From Cinclus cinclus (lineage: Eukaryota; Chordata; Aves; Passeriformes; Cinclidae), in the NCBI RefSeq assembly GCF_963662255.1, contig NC_085052.1:38326654-38390653 (forward strand): a stretch of DNA of 64,000 bases, read 5' to 3'. The position numbers and the translations under genes are program-made. The notes under the pieces are model-generated. The model had not been told where the DNA came from. It saw nothing but the letters and a program-made list of their open reading frames with translations, and ran no database searches. This document shows, piece by piece, positions 51,709 through 63,818 of the stretch (the stretch's first letter is position 1; every line of letters begins with the position of its first letter).

Positions 51709-54130
51709 TTGGGTCACAATGGTTCCTTGCTTCTCTTAACCTCTGTGGTGTCACAATGCATTCCAAGCCCTTTTGGGCCACTTGATGTCACAATGAATCA
51801 TTTGATTCTTGGCCTCCATGGTGGCATAATTGTACCAGGTTTTACTTGGGCCCCATGCTTTCACAATTCATCCCTGCCCCTTTTAGGCCCATTGGTGTCA
51901 CAAGGGATCATTAGATTGTTAGCCTGCATTGAGTCACAATGGATCCTTGCTTCTCTTAACCCCTGTGGTGTCACAATGCATCCCATGCCCTTTTAGGCCA
52001 CTTGATGTCACAATGAATCATTTGATTCTTGGCCTCCATGGTGGTGAAATTGTACCAGGTTTTAATTGGGCCCCATGCTTTCACAATAAATCCCTGCCCC
52101 TTTTAGGCCCATTGGTGTCAAAAGGGATCATTAGATTGTTAGCCTGCATTGGGTCACAATGCACCCTTGCTTCTCTTAACCCCTGTGCTGTCACAATGCA
52201 TCCCATGCCCTTTTAGGCCACATGATGTCACAATGAATTATTTGATTCTTGGCCTCCATGGCGGCATAATAGATCCTTGCTTCTATTGGTTCCCGTGCTG
52301 TAACAATTCATCCCTGGCCCTTTTAGGCCCATTGGTGTCACAAGGGATCATTAGATTGTTAGCCTGCATTGGGTCACAATGGTTCCTTGCTTCTCTTAAC
52401 CTCTGTGGTGTCACAATGCATCCCATGCCCTTTTAGGCCACTTGATGTCACAATGAATCATTTGATTCTTGGCCTCCATGGTGTCATAATGGTTCCTTGT
52501 TTATATTGGGCCCCATGCTGTCACAATTCATCCCTGGCCCTTTTACGCCCCCTGGTGTCAAATGGGATCCTGGGATTATTAGACTCCATTGGGTCACAAT
52601 GGATCCTTGCTTCTCTTAACCCCTGTGGTGTCACAATGCATCCCATGCCCTTTTAGGCCACTTGATGTCACAATGAATCATTTGATTCTTGGCCTCCACG
52701 GTGGCATAATAGATCCTTGCTTCTATTGGTCCCCGTGCTGTAACAATCCATCCCTGGCACTTTTTATACCCCCTGGCGCCACAAGGGATCATTAGATTGT
52801 TAGCCTGCATGGGGTCACAATGGTTCCTTGCTTCTCTTAACCTCTGTGGTGTCACAATGAATTCCAAGCCCTTTTAGGCCACTTGGTCTTACAATGAACC
52901 ATTTGATTCTTGGCCTTCATGGTGTCATAATGGTTCCTTGCTTCTATAGGTCCCCATGCTGTCAGAGTCCATCCGTGGTCCTTTTGCGCCCCGTGGTGTC
53001 AAAAAGGATTCTTAGATTGTTAGCCTGCATTGGGTCACAATGGTTCCTTGCTTCTCTTAACCCCTGTGCTGTCACAATGCATCCCATGCCCTTTTAGGCC
53101 ACATGATGTCACAATGAATCATTTGATTCTTGGCCTCCACCGTGGCATAATAGATCCTTGCTTCTATTGGTCCCCATGCTTTCACAATTCATCCCTGCCC
53201 CTTTTAGGCCCATTGGTGTCACAAGGGATCATTAGATTGTTAGCCTGCTTTGGTTCAAAATGGTTCCTTGCTTCTCTTAACCTCTGTGGTGTCACAATGC
53301 CTTCCAAGCCCTTTTAGGCCACTTGGTCTTGCAATGAACCATTTGATTCTTGGCCTTCGTGGTGTCATAATGGTTCCTTGCTTCTATAGGTCCCCTTGCT
53401 GTCAGAGTACATCCGTGGTCCTTTTGCGCCCCCTGGTGTCAAAAGGGATTCTTAGACTGCTAACCTGCATTGGGTCACAATGGTTCCTTGCTTCTCTTAA
53501 CCCCTGTGGTGTCACAATGCATCCCATGCCCTTTTAGGCCACTTGATGTCACAATGAATCATTTGATTCTTGGCCTCCATGGTGGCGTAATTGTACCAGG
53601 TTTTAATTGGGCCCCATGTTTTCACAATAAATCCCTGCCCCTTTTAGGCCCATTGGTGTCAAAAGGGATCATTAGATTGTTAGCCTCCATTGGGTCACAA
53701 TGGATCCTTACTTCTCTTAACCCCTGTGCTGTCACAATGCATCCCATGCGCTTTTAGGCCACATGATGTCACAATGAATTATTTGATTCTTGGCCTCCAT
53801 GGCGGCATAATAGATCCTTGCTTCTATTGGTCCCCGTGCAGTAACAATTCATCCCTGGCCCTTTTAGGCCCATTGGTGTCACAAGGGATCATTAGATTTT
53901 TAGACTGCATTGGGTCACTATGGTTCCTTGCTTCTCTTAACCTCTGTGGTGTCACAATGCATCCCATGACCTTTTAGGCCACATGATGTCACAATGAATC
54001 ATTTGATTCTTGGCCTCCATGGTGGCATAATAGATCCTTGCTTCTATTGGTCCCCGTGCTGTAACAATCCATCCCTGGCCCTTTTTATACCCCCTGGTGC
54101 CACAAGGGATCATTAGATTGTTAGCCTGCA
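51709..54130 (+). repeat. 11-monomer block, distant partner of 24186-26607
   Basis: Eleven monomers match 24186-26607 at an offset of 27,523 bp (125 monomers). Shared rare variants are TTTATATTGGG near 52.5 kb, GGCGCCACAAGG near 52.79 kb and GCATGGGGTCAC near 52.81 kb. The first monomer's B tail (CTTTTGGGCC) instead matches 26608, while its E (CATCCCTGCCCC near 51.88 kb) matches 24186. A switch between parental types therefore lies within this one monomer. Confidence 0.88.
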
Positions 54131-56112
54131 TTGGGTCACAATGGTTCCTTGCTTCTCTTAACCTCTGTGGTGTCACAATGCATCCCATGCCCTTTTAGGC
54201 CACTTGATGTCACAATGAATATTTTGAGTCTTGGCCTCCATGGTGTCATAATGGTTCCTTGTTTCTATTGGGCCCCATGCTTTCACAATACATCCCTGGC
54301 CCTTTTACGCCCACTGGTGTCAAATGGGATCCTGGGATTATTAGACTCCATTGGGTCACAATGCATCCTTGCTTCTCTTAACCCCTGTGGTGTCACAATG
54401 CATCCCATGCCCTTTTAGGCCACTTGATGTCACAATGAATCATTTGATTCTTGGCCTCCACCGTGGCATAATAGATCCTTGCTTCTATTGGTCCCCATGC
54501 TTTCACAATTCATCCCTGCCCCTTTTAGGCCCATTGGTGTCACAAGGGATCATTAGATTGTTAGCCTGCTTTGGTTCACAATGGTTCCTTGCTTCACTTA
54601 ACCTCTGTGGTGTCACAATGCATCCCATGACCTTTTAGGCCACATGATGTCACAATGAATCATTTGATTCTTGGCCTCCATGGTGGCATAATAGATCCTT
54701 GCTTCTATTGGTCCCCGTGCTGTAACAATCCATCCCTGGCCCTTTTTATACCCCCTGGTGCCACAAGGGATCATTAGATTGTTAGCCTGCATTGGGTCAC
54801 CATGGTTCCTTGCTTCTCTTAACCTCTGTGGTGTCACAATGCATTCCAAGCCCTTTTAGGCCACTTGATGTCACAATGAATCATTTGATTCTTGGCCTCC
54901 ATGGTGGCATAATTGTACCAGGTTTTACTTGGGCCCCATGCTTTCACAATTCATCCCTGGCCCTTTTAGGCCCATTGGTGCCACAAGGGATCATTAGATT
55001 GTTAGCCTGCATTGAGTCACAATGGATCCTTGCTTCTCTTAACCCCTGTGGTGTCACAATGCATCCCATGCCCTTTTAGGCCACTTGATGTCGCAATGAA
55101 TCATTTGATTCTTGGCCTCCATGGTGGTGAAATTGTACCAGGTTTTAATTGGGCCCCATGCTTTCACAATAAATCCCTGCCCCTTTTAGGCCCATTGGTG
55201 TCAAAAGGGATCATTAGATTGTTAGCCTGCATTGGGTCACAATGCATCCTTGCTTCTCTTAACCCCTGTGGTGTCACAATGCATCCCATGACCTTTTAGG
55301 CCACTTGATGTCACAATGAATCATTTGATTCTTGGCCTCCATGGCGGCATAATAGATCCTTGCTTCTATTGGTCCCCGTGCTGTAACAATTCATCCCTGG
55401 CCCTTTTAGGCCCATTGGTGTCACAAGGGATCATTAGATTTTTAGACTGCATTGGGTTACAATGGTTCCTTGCTTCTCTTAACCTCTGTGGTGTCACAAT
55501 GCATCCCATGACCTTTTAGGCCACATGATGTCACAATGAATCATTTGATTCTTGGCCTCCATGGTGGCATAATAGATCCTTGCTTCTATTGGTCCCCGTG
55601 CTGTAACAATCCATCCCTGGCCCTTTTTATACCCCCTGGTGCCACAAGGGATCATTAGATTGTTAGCCTGCATTGGGTCACAATGGTTCCTTGCTTCTCT
55701 TAACCTCTGTGGTGTCACAATGCATTCCAAGCCCTTTTAGGCCACTTGATGTCACAATGAATCATTTGATCCTTGGCCTCCATGGTGGCATAATTGTACC
55801 AGGTTTTACTTGGGCCCCATGCTTTCACAATTCATCCCTGGCCCTTTTAGGCCCATTGGTGTCACAAGGGATCATTAGATTGTTAGCCTGCATTGAGTCA
55901 CAATGGATCCTTGCTTCTCTTAACCCCTGTGGTGTCACAATGCATCCCATGCCCTTTTAGGCCACTTGATGTCACAATGAATCATTTGATTCTTGGCCTC
56001 CATGGTGGTGAAATTGTACCAGGTTTTAATTGGGCCCCATGCTTTCACAATAAATCCCTGCCCCTTTTAGGCCCATTGGTGTCAAAAGGGATCATTAGAT
56101 TGTTAGCCTGCA

Positions 56113-56332
56113 TTGGGTCACAATGCACCCTTGCTTCTCTTAACCCCTGTGCTGTCACAATGCATCCCATGCCCTTTTAGGCCACATGATGTCACAATGA
56201 ATCATTTGATTCTTGGCCTCCATGGTGTCATAATGGTTCCTTGTTTCTATTGGGCCCCATGCTGTCAGAATTCATCCCTGGCCTTTTTACGCCCCCTGGT
56301 GTCAAATGGGATCCTGGGATTATTAGCCTCCA
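56113..56332 (+). repeat. Hybrid monomer at a block junction
   Basis: A carries AATGCACCCTTG, which everywhere else leads to a C/D with AATGAATTATTTG and AATAGATCC (or its TGTATTATTTG variant at 38057). Here it leads instead to AATGAATCATTTG, GTCATAATGGTTCC and GCTGTCAGAATTC. The tail matches the unit at 45542. The join lies between about 56130 and 56200 and marks the left end of the block shared with 33213 and 45762. Confidence 0.82.
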
Positions 56333-57874
56333 TTGGGTCACAATGGATCCTTGCTTCTCTTAACCCCTGTGGTGTCACAATGCATCCCATGCCCTTTTAG
56401 GCCACTTGATGTCACAATGAATCATTTGATTCTTGGCATCCATGGTGTCATAATGGTTCCTTGTTTCTATTGGGCCCCATGCTTTCACAATACATCCCTG
56501 CCCCTTTTAGGCCCATTGGTGTCAAAAGGGATCATTAGATTTTTAGCCTGCATTGGGTCACATTGGATCCTTACTTCTCTTAACCCCTGTGCTCTCACAA
56601 TGCATCCCATGCCCTTTTAGGCCACATGATGTCACAATGAATTATTTGATTCTTGGCTTCCATGGCGGCATAATAGATCCTTGCTTCTATTGGTCCCCGT
56701 GCTGTAACAATCCATCCCTGGCCCTTTTTATACCCCCTGGTGCCACAAGGGATCATTAGATTGTTAGCCTGCATTGGGTCACAATGGTTCCTTGCTTCTC
56801 TTAACCTCTGTGGTGTCACAATGCATCCCATGCCCTTTTAGGCCACTTGATGTCACAATGAATCATTTGATTCTTGGCCTCCATGGTGTCGTAATGGTTC
56901 CTTGTTTCTATTGGGCCCCATGCCTTCACAATTCATCCCTGGCCCTTTTACGCCCCCTGGTGTCAAATGGGATCCTGGGATTGTTAGCCTCCATTGGGTC
57001 ACAATGGATCCTTGCTTCTCTTAACCCCTGTGCTGTCACAATGCATCCCATGCGCTTTTAGGCCACATGATGTCACAATGAATTATTTGATTCTTGGCCT
57101 CCATGGTGGCATAATAGATCCTTGCTTCTATTGGTCCCCGTGCTGTAACAATACATCCCTGGCCCTTTTAGGCCCATTGGTGTCACAAGGGATCATTAGA
57201 TTGTTAGCCTGCATTGGGTCACAATGGTTCCTTGCTTCTCTTAACCCCTGTGGTGTCATAATGCATCCCATGCCCTTTTAGGCTACTTGATGTCACAATG
57301 AATCATTTAATTTTTGGCCTCCATGGTGGCGTGATTGTACCAGGTTTTAATTGGGCCCCATGTTTTCACAATACTTCCCTGCCCCTTTTAGGCCCTTTGG
57401 TGTCAAAAGGGATCATTAGATTGTTAGCCTGCATTGGGTCACAATGGATCCTTACTTCTCTTAACCCCTGTGCTGTCACAATGCATCCCATGCCCTTTTA
57501 GGCCACTTGATGTCACAATGAATCATTTGATTCTTGGCCTCCATGGTGGCATAATAGATCCTTGCTTCTATTGGTCCCCGTGCTGTAACAATCCATCCCT
57601 GGCACTTTTTATACCCCCTGGCGCCACAAGGGATCATTAGATTGTTAGCCTGCATTGGGTCACAATAGTTCTTTGCTTCTCTTAACCTCTGTGGTGTCAC
57701 AATGCATTCCAAGCCCTTTTAGGCCACTTGGTCTTACAATGAACCATTTGATTCTTGGCCTTCATGGTGTCATAATGGTTCCTTGCTTCTATAGGTCCCC
57801 ATGCTGTCAGAGTCCATCTGTGGTCCATTTGCGCCCCCTGGTGTCAAAAGGGATTCTTAGATTGTTAGCCTGCA
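56333..57874 (+). repeat. Seven-monomer block, partner of 33213-34754
   Basis: Seven monomers match at an offset of 23,120 bp (105 monomers). The rare CACAATAGTTCTTTGC in A (34546 and 57666) and GTCCATCTGTGG are shared only by this pair. The related copy at 45762-47303 lacks the AATAGTTC change. After 57875 the sequence follows the 47304 lineage instead. Confidence 0.87.
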
Positions 57875-59195
57875 TTGGGTCACAATGGTTCCTTGCTTCT
57901 CTTAACCCCTGTGCTGTCACAATGCATCCCATGCCCTTTTAGGCCACATGATGTCACAATGAATCATTTGATTCTTGGCCTCCACCGTGGCATAATAGAT
58001 CCTTGCTTCTATTGGTCCCCATGCTTTCACAATTCATCCCTGCCCCTTTTAGGCCCATTGGTGTCACAAGGGATCATTAGATTGTTAGCCTGCTTTGGTT
58101 CACAATGGTTCCTTGCTTCTCTTAACCTCTGTGGTGTCACAATGCCTTCCGAGCCCTTTTAGGCCACTTGGTCTTGCAATGAACCATTTGATTCTTGGCC
58201 TTCGTGGTGTCATAATGGTTCCTTGCTTCTATAGGTCCCCATGCTGTCAGAGTTCATGCGTGGTCCTTTTGCGCCCCCTGGTGTCAAAAGGGATTCTTAG
58301 ACTGCTAACCTGCATTGGGTCACAATGGTTCCTTGCTTCTCTTAACCCCTGTGGTGTCACAATGCATCCCATGCCCTTTTAGGCCACATGATGTCACAAT
58401 GAATTATTTGATTCTTGGCCTCCATGGCGGCATAATAGATCCTTGCTTCTATTGGTCCCCGTGCTGTAACAATTCATCCCTGGCCCTTTTAGGCCCATTG
58501 GTGTCACAAGGGATCATTAGATTTTTAGACTGCATTGGGTCACAATGGTTCCTTGCTTCTCTTAACCTCTGTGGTGTCACAATGCATCCCATGACCTTTT
58601 AGGCCACATGATGTCACAATGAATCATTTGATTCTTGGCCTCCATGGTGGCATAATAGATCCTTGCTTCTATTGGTCCCCGTGCTGTAACAATCCATCCC
58701 TGGCCCTTTTTATACCCCCTGGTGCCACAAGGGATCATTAGATTGTTAGCCTGCATTGGGTCACAATGGTTCCTTGCTTCTCTTAACCTCTGTGGTGTCA
58801 CAATGCATTCCAAGCCCTTTTAGGCCACTTGATGTCACAATGAATCATTTGATTCTTGGCCTCCATGGTGGCATAATAGTACCAGGTTTTACTTGGGCCC
58901 CATGCTTTCACAATTCATCCCTGCCCCTTTTAGGCCCATTGGTGTCACAAGGGATCATTAGATTGTTAGCCTGCATTGAGTCACAATGGATCCTTGCTTC
59001 TCTTAACCCCTGTGGTGTCACAATGCATCCCATGCCCTTTTAGGCCACTTGATGTCACAATGAATCATTTGATTCTTGGCCTCCATGGTGGTGAAATTGT
59101 ACCAGGTTTTAATTGGGCCCCATGCTTTCACAATAAATCCCTGCCCCTTTTAGGCCCATTGGTGTCAAAAGGGATCATTAGATTGTTAGCCTGCA

Positions 59196-62100
59196 TTGGG
59201 TCACAATGCACCCTTGCTTCTCTTAACCCCTGTGCTGTCACAATGCATCCCATGCCCTTTTAGGCCACATGATGTCACAATGAATTATTTGATTCTTGGC
59301 CTCCATGGCGGCATAATAGATCCTTGCTTCTATTGGTCCCCGTGCTGTAACAATTCATCCCTGGCCCTTTTAGGACCATTGGTGTCACAAGGGATCATTA
59401 GATTGTTAGCCTGCATTGGGTCACAATGGTTCCTTGCTTCTCTTAACCTCTGTGGTGTCACAATGCATCCCATGCCCTTTTAGGCCACTTGATGTCACAA
59501 TGAATCATTTGATTCTTGGCCTCCATGGTGTCATAATGGTTCCTTGTTTCTATTGGGCCCCATGCTGTCACAATTCATCCCTGGCCCTTTTACGCCCCCT
59601 GGTGTCAAATGGGATCCTGGGATTATTAGCCTCCATTGGGTCACAATGGATCCTTGCTTCTCTTAACCCCTGTGGTGTCACAATGCATCCCATGCCCTTT
59701 TAGGCCACTTGATGTCACAATGAATCATTTGATTCTTGGCCTCCATGGTGTCATAATGGTTCCTTGTTTCTATTGGTCCCCATGCTTTCACAATACATCC
59801 CTGCCCCTTTTAGGCCCATTGGTGTCAAAAGGGATCATTAGATTTTTAGCCTCCATTGGGTCACAATGGATCCTTACTTCTCTTAACCCCTGTGTTCTCA
59901 CAATGCATCCCATGCCCTTTTAGGCCACATGACGTCACAATGAATTATTTGATTCTTGGCTTCCATGGCGGCATAATAGATCCTTGCTTCTATTGGTCCC
60001 CGTGCTGTAACAATCCATCCCTGGCCCTTTTTATACCCCCTGGTGCCACAAGGGATCATTAGATTGTTAGCCTGCATTGGGTCACAATGGTTCCTTGCTT
60101 CTCTTAACCTCTGTGGTGTCACAATGCATCCCATGCCCTTTTAGGCCACTTGATGTCACAATGAATCATTTGATTCTTGGCCTCCATGGTGGCATAATAG
60201 ATCCTTGCTTCTATTGGTCCCCGTGCTGTAACAATTCATCCCTGGCCCTTTTAGGCCCATTGGTGTCACAAGGGATCATTAGATTGTTAGCCTGCATTGG
60301 GTCACAATGGTTCCTTGCTTCTCTTAACCCCTGTGGTGTCATAATGCATCCCATGCCCTTTTAGGCTACTTGATGTCACAATGAATCATTTAATTTTTGG
60401 CCTCCATGGTGGCGTAATTGTACCAGGTTTTAATTGGGCCCCATGCTTTCACAATAAATCCCTGCCCCTTTTAGGCCCATTGGTGTCAAAAGGGATCATT
60501 AGATTGTTAGCCTGCATTGGGTCACAATGCACCCTTGCTTCTCTTAACCCCTGTGCTGTCACAATGCATCCCATGCCCTTTTAGGCCACATGATGTCACA
60601 ATGAATTATTTGATTCTTGGCCTCCATGGCGGCATAATAGATCCTTGCTTCTATTGGTCCCCGTGCTGTAACAATTCATCCCTGGCCCTTTTAGGCCCAT
60701 TGGTGTCACAAGGGATCATTAGATTGTTAGCCTGCATTGGGTCACAATGGTTCCTTGCTTCTCTTAACCTCTGTGGTGTCACAATGCATCCCATGCCCTT
60801 TTAGGCCACTTGATGTCACAATGAATCATTTGATTCTTGGCCTCCATGGTGTCATAATGGTTCCTTGTTTCTATTGGGCCCCATGCTGTCACAATTCATC
60901 CCTGGCCCTTTTACGCCCCCTGGTGTCAAATGGGATCCTGGGATTATTAGCCTCCATTGGGTCACAATGGATCCTTGCTTCTCTTAACCCCTGTGGTGTC
61001 ACAATGCATCCCATGCCCTTTTAGGCCACTTGATGTCACAACGAATCATTTGATTCTTGGCCTCCATGGTGTCATAATGGTTCCTTGTTTCTATTGGTCC
61101 CCATGCTTTCACAATACATCCCTGCCCCTTTTAGGCCCATTGGTGTCAAAAGGGATCATTAGATTTTTAGCCTCCATTGGGTCACAATGGATCCTTACTT
61201 CTCTTAACCCCTGTGTTCTCACAATGCATCCCATGCCCTTTTAGGCCACATGACGTCACAATGAATTATTTGATTCTTGGCTTCCATGGCGGCATAATAG
61301 ATCCTTGCTTCTATTGGTCCCCGTGCTGTAACAATCCATCCCTGGCCCTTTTTATACCCCCTGGTGCCACAAGGGATCATTAGATTGTTAGCCTGCATTG
61401 GGTCACAATGGTTCCTTGCTTCTCTTAACCTCTGTGGTGTCACAATGCATCCCATGCCCTTTTAGGCCACTTGATGTCACAATGAATCATTAGATTCTTG
61501 GCCTCCATGGTGGCATAATAGATCCTTGCTTCTATTGGTCCCCGTGCTGTAACAATTCATCCCTGGCCCTTTTAGGCCCATTGGTGTCACAAGGGATCAT
61601 TAGATTGTTAGCCTGCTTTGGTTCACAATGGTTCCTTGCTTCTCTTAACCCCTGTGGTGTCATAATGCATCCCATGCCCTTTTAGGCTACTTGATGTCAC
61701 AATGAATCATTTAATTTTTGGCCTCCATGGTGGCGTAATTGTACCAGGTTTTAATTGGGCCCCATGCTTACACAATACTTCCCTGCCCCTTTTAGGCCCT
61801 TTGGTGTCAAAAGGGATCATTAGATTGTTAGCCTGCATTGGGTCACAATGGTTCCTTGCTTCTCTTAACCCCTGTGCTGTCACAATGCATCCCATGCCCT
61901 TTTAGGCCACATGATGTCACAATGAATCATTTGATTCTTGGCCTCCATGGTGTCATAATGGTTCCTTGTTTCTATTGGGCCCCATGCTGTCAGAATTCAT
62001 CCCTGGCCTTTTTACGCCCCCTGGTGTCAAATGGGACCCTGGGATTATTAGCCTCCATTGGGTCACAATGGATCCTTGCTTCTCTTAACCCCTGTGGTGT

Positions 62101-62717
62101 CACAATGCATCCCATGCCCTTTTAGGCCACTTGATGTCACAATGAATCATTTGATTCTTGGCCTCCATGGTGGCGTAATTGTACCAGGTTTTAATTGGGC
62201 CCCATGTTTTCACAATAAATCCCTGCCCCTTTTAGGCCCATTGGTGTCAAAAGGGATCATTAGATTGTTAGCCTCCATTGGGTCACAATGGATCCTTGCT
62301 TCTCTTAACCCCTGTGGTGTCATAATGCATCCCATGCCCTTTTAGGCTACTTGATGTCACAATGAATCATTTAATTTTTGGCCTCCATGGTGGCGTAATT
62401 GAACCAGGTTTTAATTGGGCCCCATGCTTTCACAATAAATCCCTGCCCCTTTTAGGCCCATTGGTGTCAAAAGGGATCATTAGATTGTTAGCCTGCATTG
62501 GGTCACAATGCACCCTTGCTTCTCTTAACCCCTGTGCTGTCACAATGCATCCCATGCCCTTTTAGGCCACATGATGTCACAATGAATTATTTGATTCTTG
62601 GCCTCCATGGCGGCATAATAGATCCTTGCTTCTATTGGTCCCCGTGCTGTAACAATTCATCCCTGGCCCTTTTAGGCCCATTGGTGTCACAAGGGATCAT
62701 TAGATTGTTAGCCTGCA
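59196..62717 (+). repeat. 16-monomer block, copy 2 (partner 34755-38276)
   Basis: This is the downstream partner at 111 monomers. Private changes are GTCACAACGAATC near 61.04 kb and ATGGGACCCTGGG near 62.04 kb. The copy from 62938 onward resembles 31672 and 41359 (TGATGTCAAAATGAATTATT), so a further switch lies in the 62718 monomer. Confidence 0.87.
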
Positions 62718-63818
62718 TTGGGTCACAATGGTTCCTTGCTTCTCTTAACCTCTGTGGTGTCACAATGCATCCCATACCCTTTTAGGCCACTTGATGTCAC
62801 AATGAATCATTTGATTCTTGGCCTCCATGGTGTCATAATGGTTCCTTGTTTCTATTGGGCCCCATGCTGTCACAATTCATCCCTGGCCCTTTTACGCCCC
62901 CTGGTGTCAAATGGGATCCTGGGATTATTAGACTCCATTGGGTCACAATGCATCCTTGCTTCTCTTAACCCCTGTGGTGTCACAATGCATTCCAAGCCCT
63001 TTTAGGCCACTTGATGTCAAAATGAATTATTTGATTCTTGGCCTCCATGGCGGCATAATAGATCCTTGCTTCTATTGGTCCCCGTGCTGTAACAATTCAT
63101 CCCTGGCCCTTTTAGGCCCATTGGTGTCACAAGGGATCATTAGATTGTTAGCCTGCATTGGGTCACAATGGTTCCTTGCTTCTCTTAACCTCTGTGGTGT
63201 CACAATGCATCCCATGCCCTTTTAGGCCACTTGATGTCACAATGAATCATTTGATTCTTGGCCTCCATGGTGTCATAATGGTTCCTTGTTTCTATTGGGC
63301 CCCATGCTGTCACAATTCATCCCTGGCCCTTTTACGCCCCCTGGTGTCAAATGGGATCCTGGGATTATTAGCCTCCATTGGGTCACAATGGATCCTTGCT
63401 TCTCTTAACCCCTGTGCTGTCACAATGCATCCCATGCCCTTTTAGGCCACTTGATGTCACAATGAATCATTTGATTCTTGGCCTCCATGGTGTCATAATG
63501 GTTCCTTGTTTCTATTGGTCCCCATGCTTTCACAATACATCCCTGCCCCTTTTAGGCCCATTGGTGTCAAAAGGGATCATTAGATTGTTAGCCTCCATTG
63601 GGTCACAATGGATCCTTACTTCTCTTAACCCCTGTGTTCTCACAATGCATCCCATGCCCTTTTAGGCCACATGACGTCACAATGAATTATTTGATTCTTG
63701 GCTTCCATGGCGGCATAATAGATCCTTGCTTCTATTGGTCCCCGTGCTGTAACAATCCATCCCTGGCCCTTTTTATACCCCCTGGTGCCACAAGGGATCA
63801 TTAGATTGTTAGCCTGCA

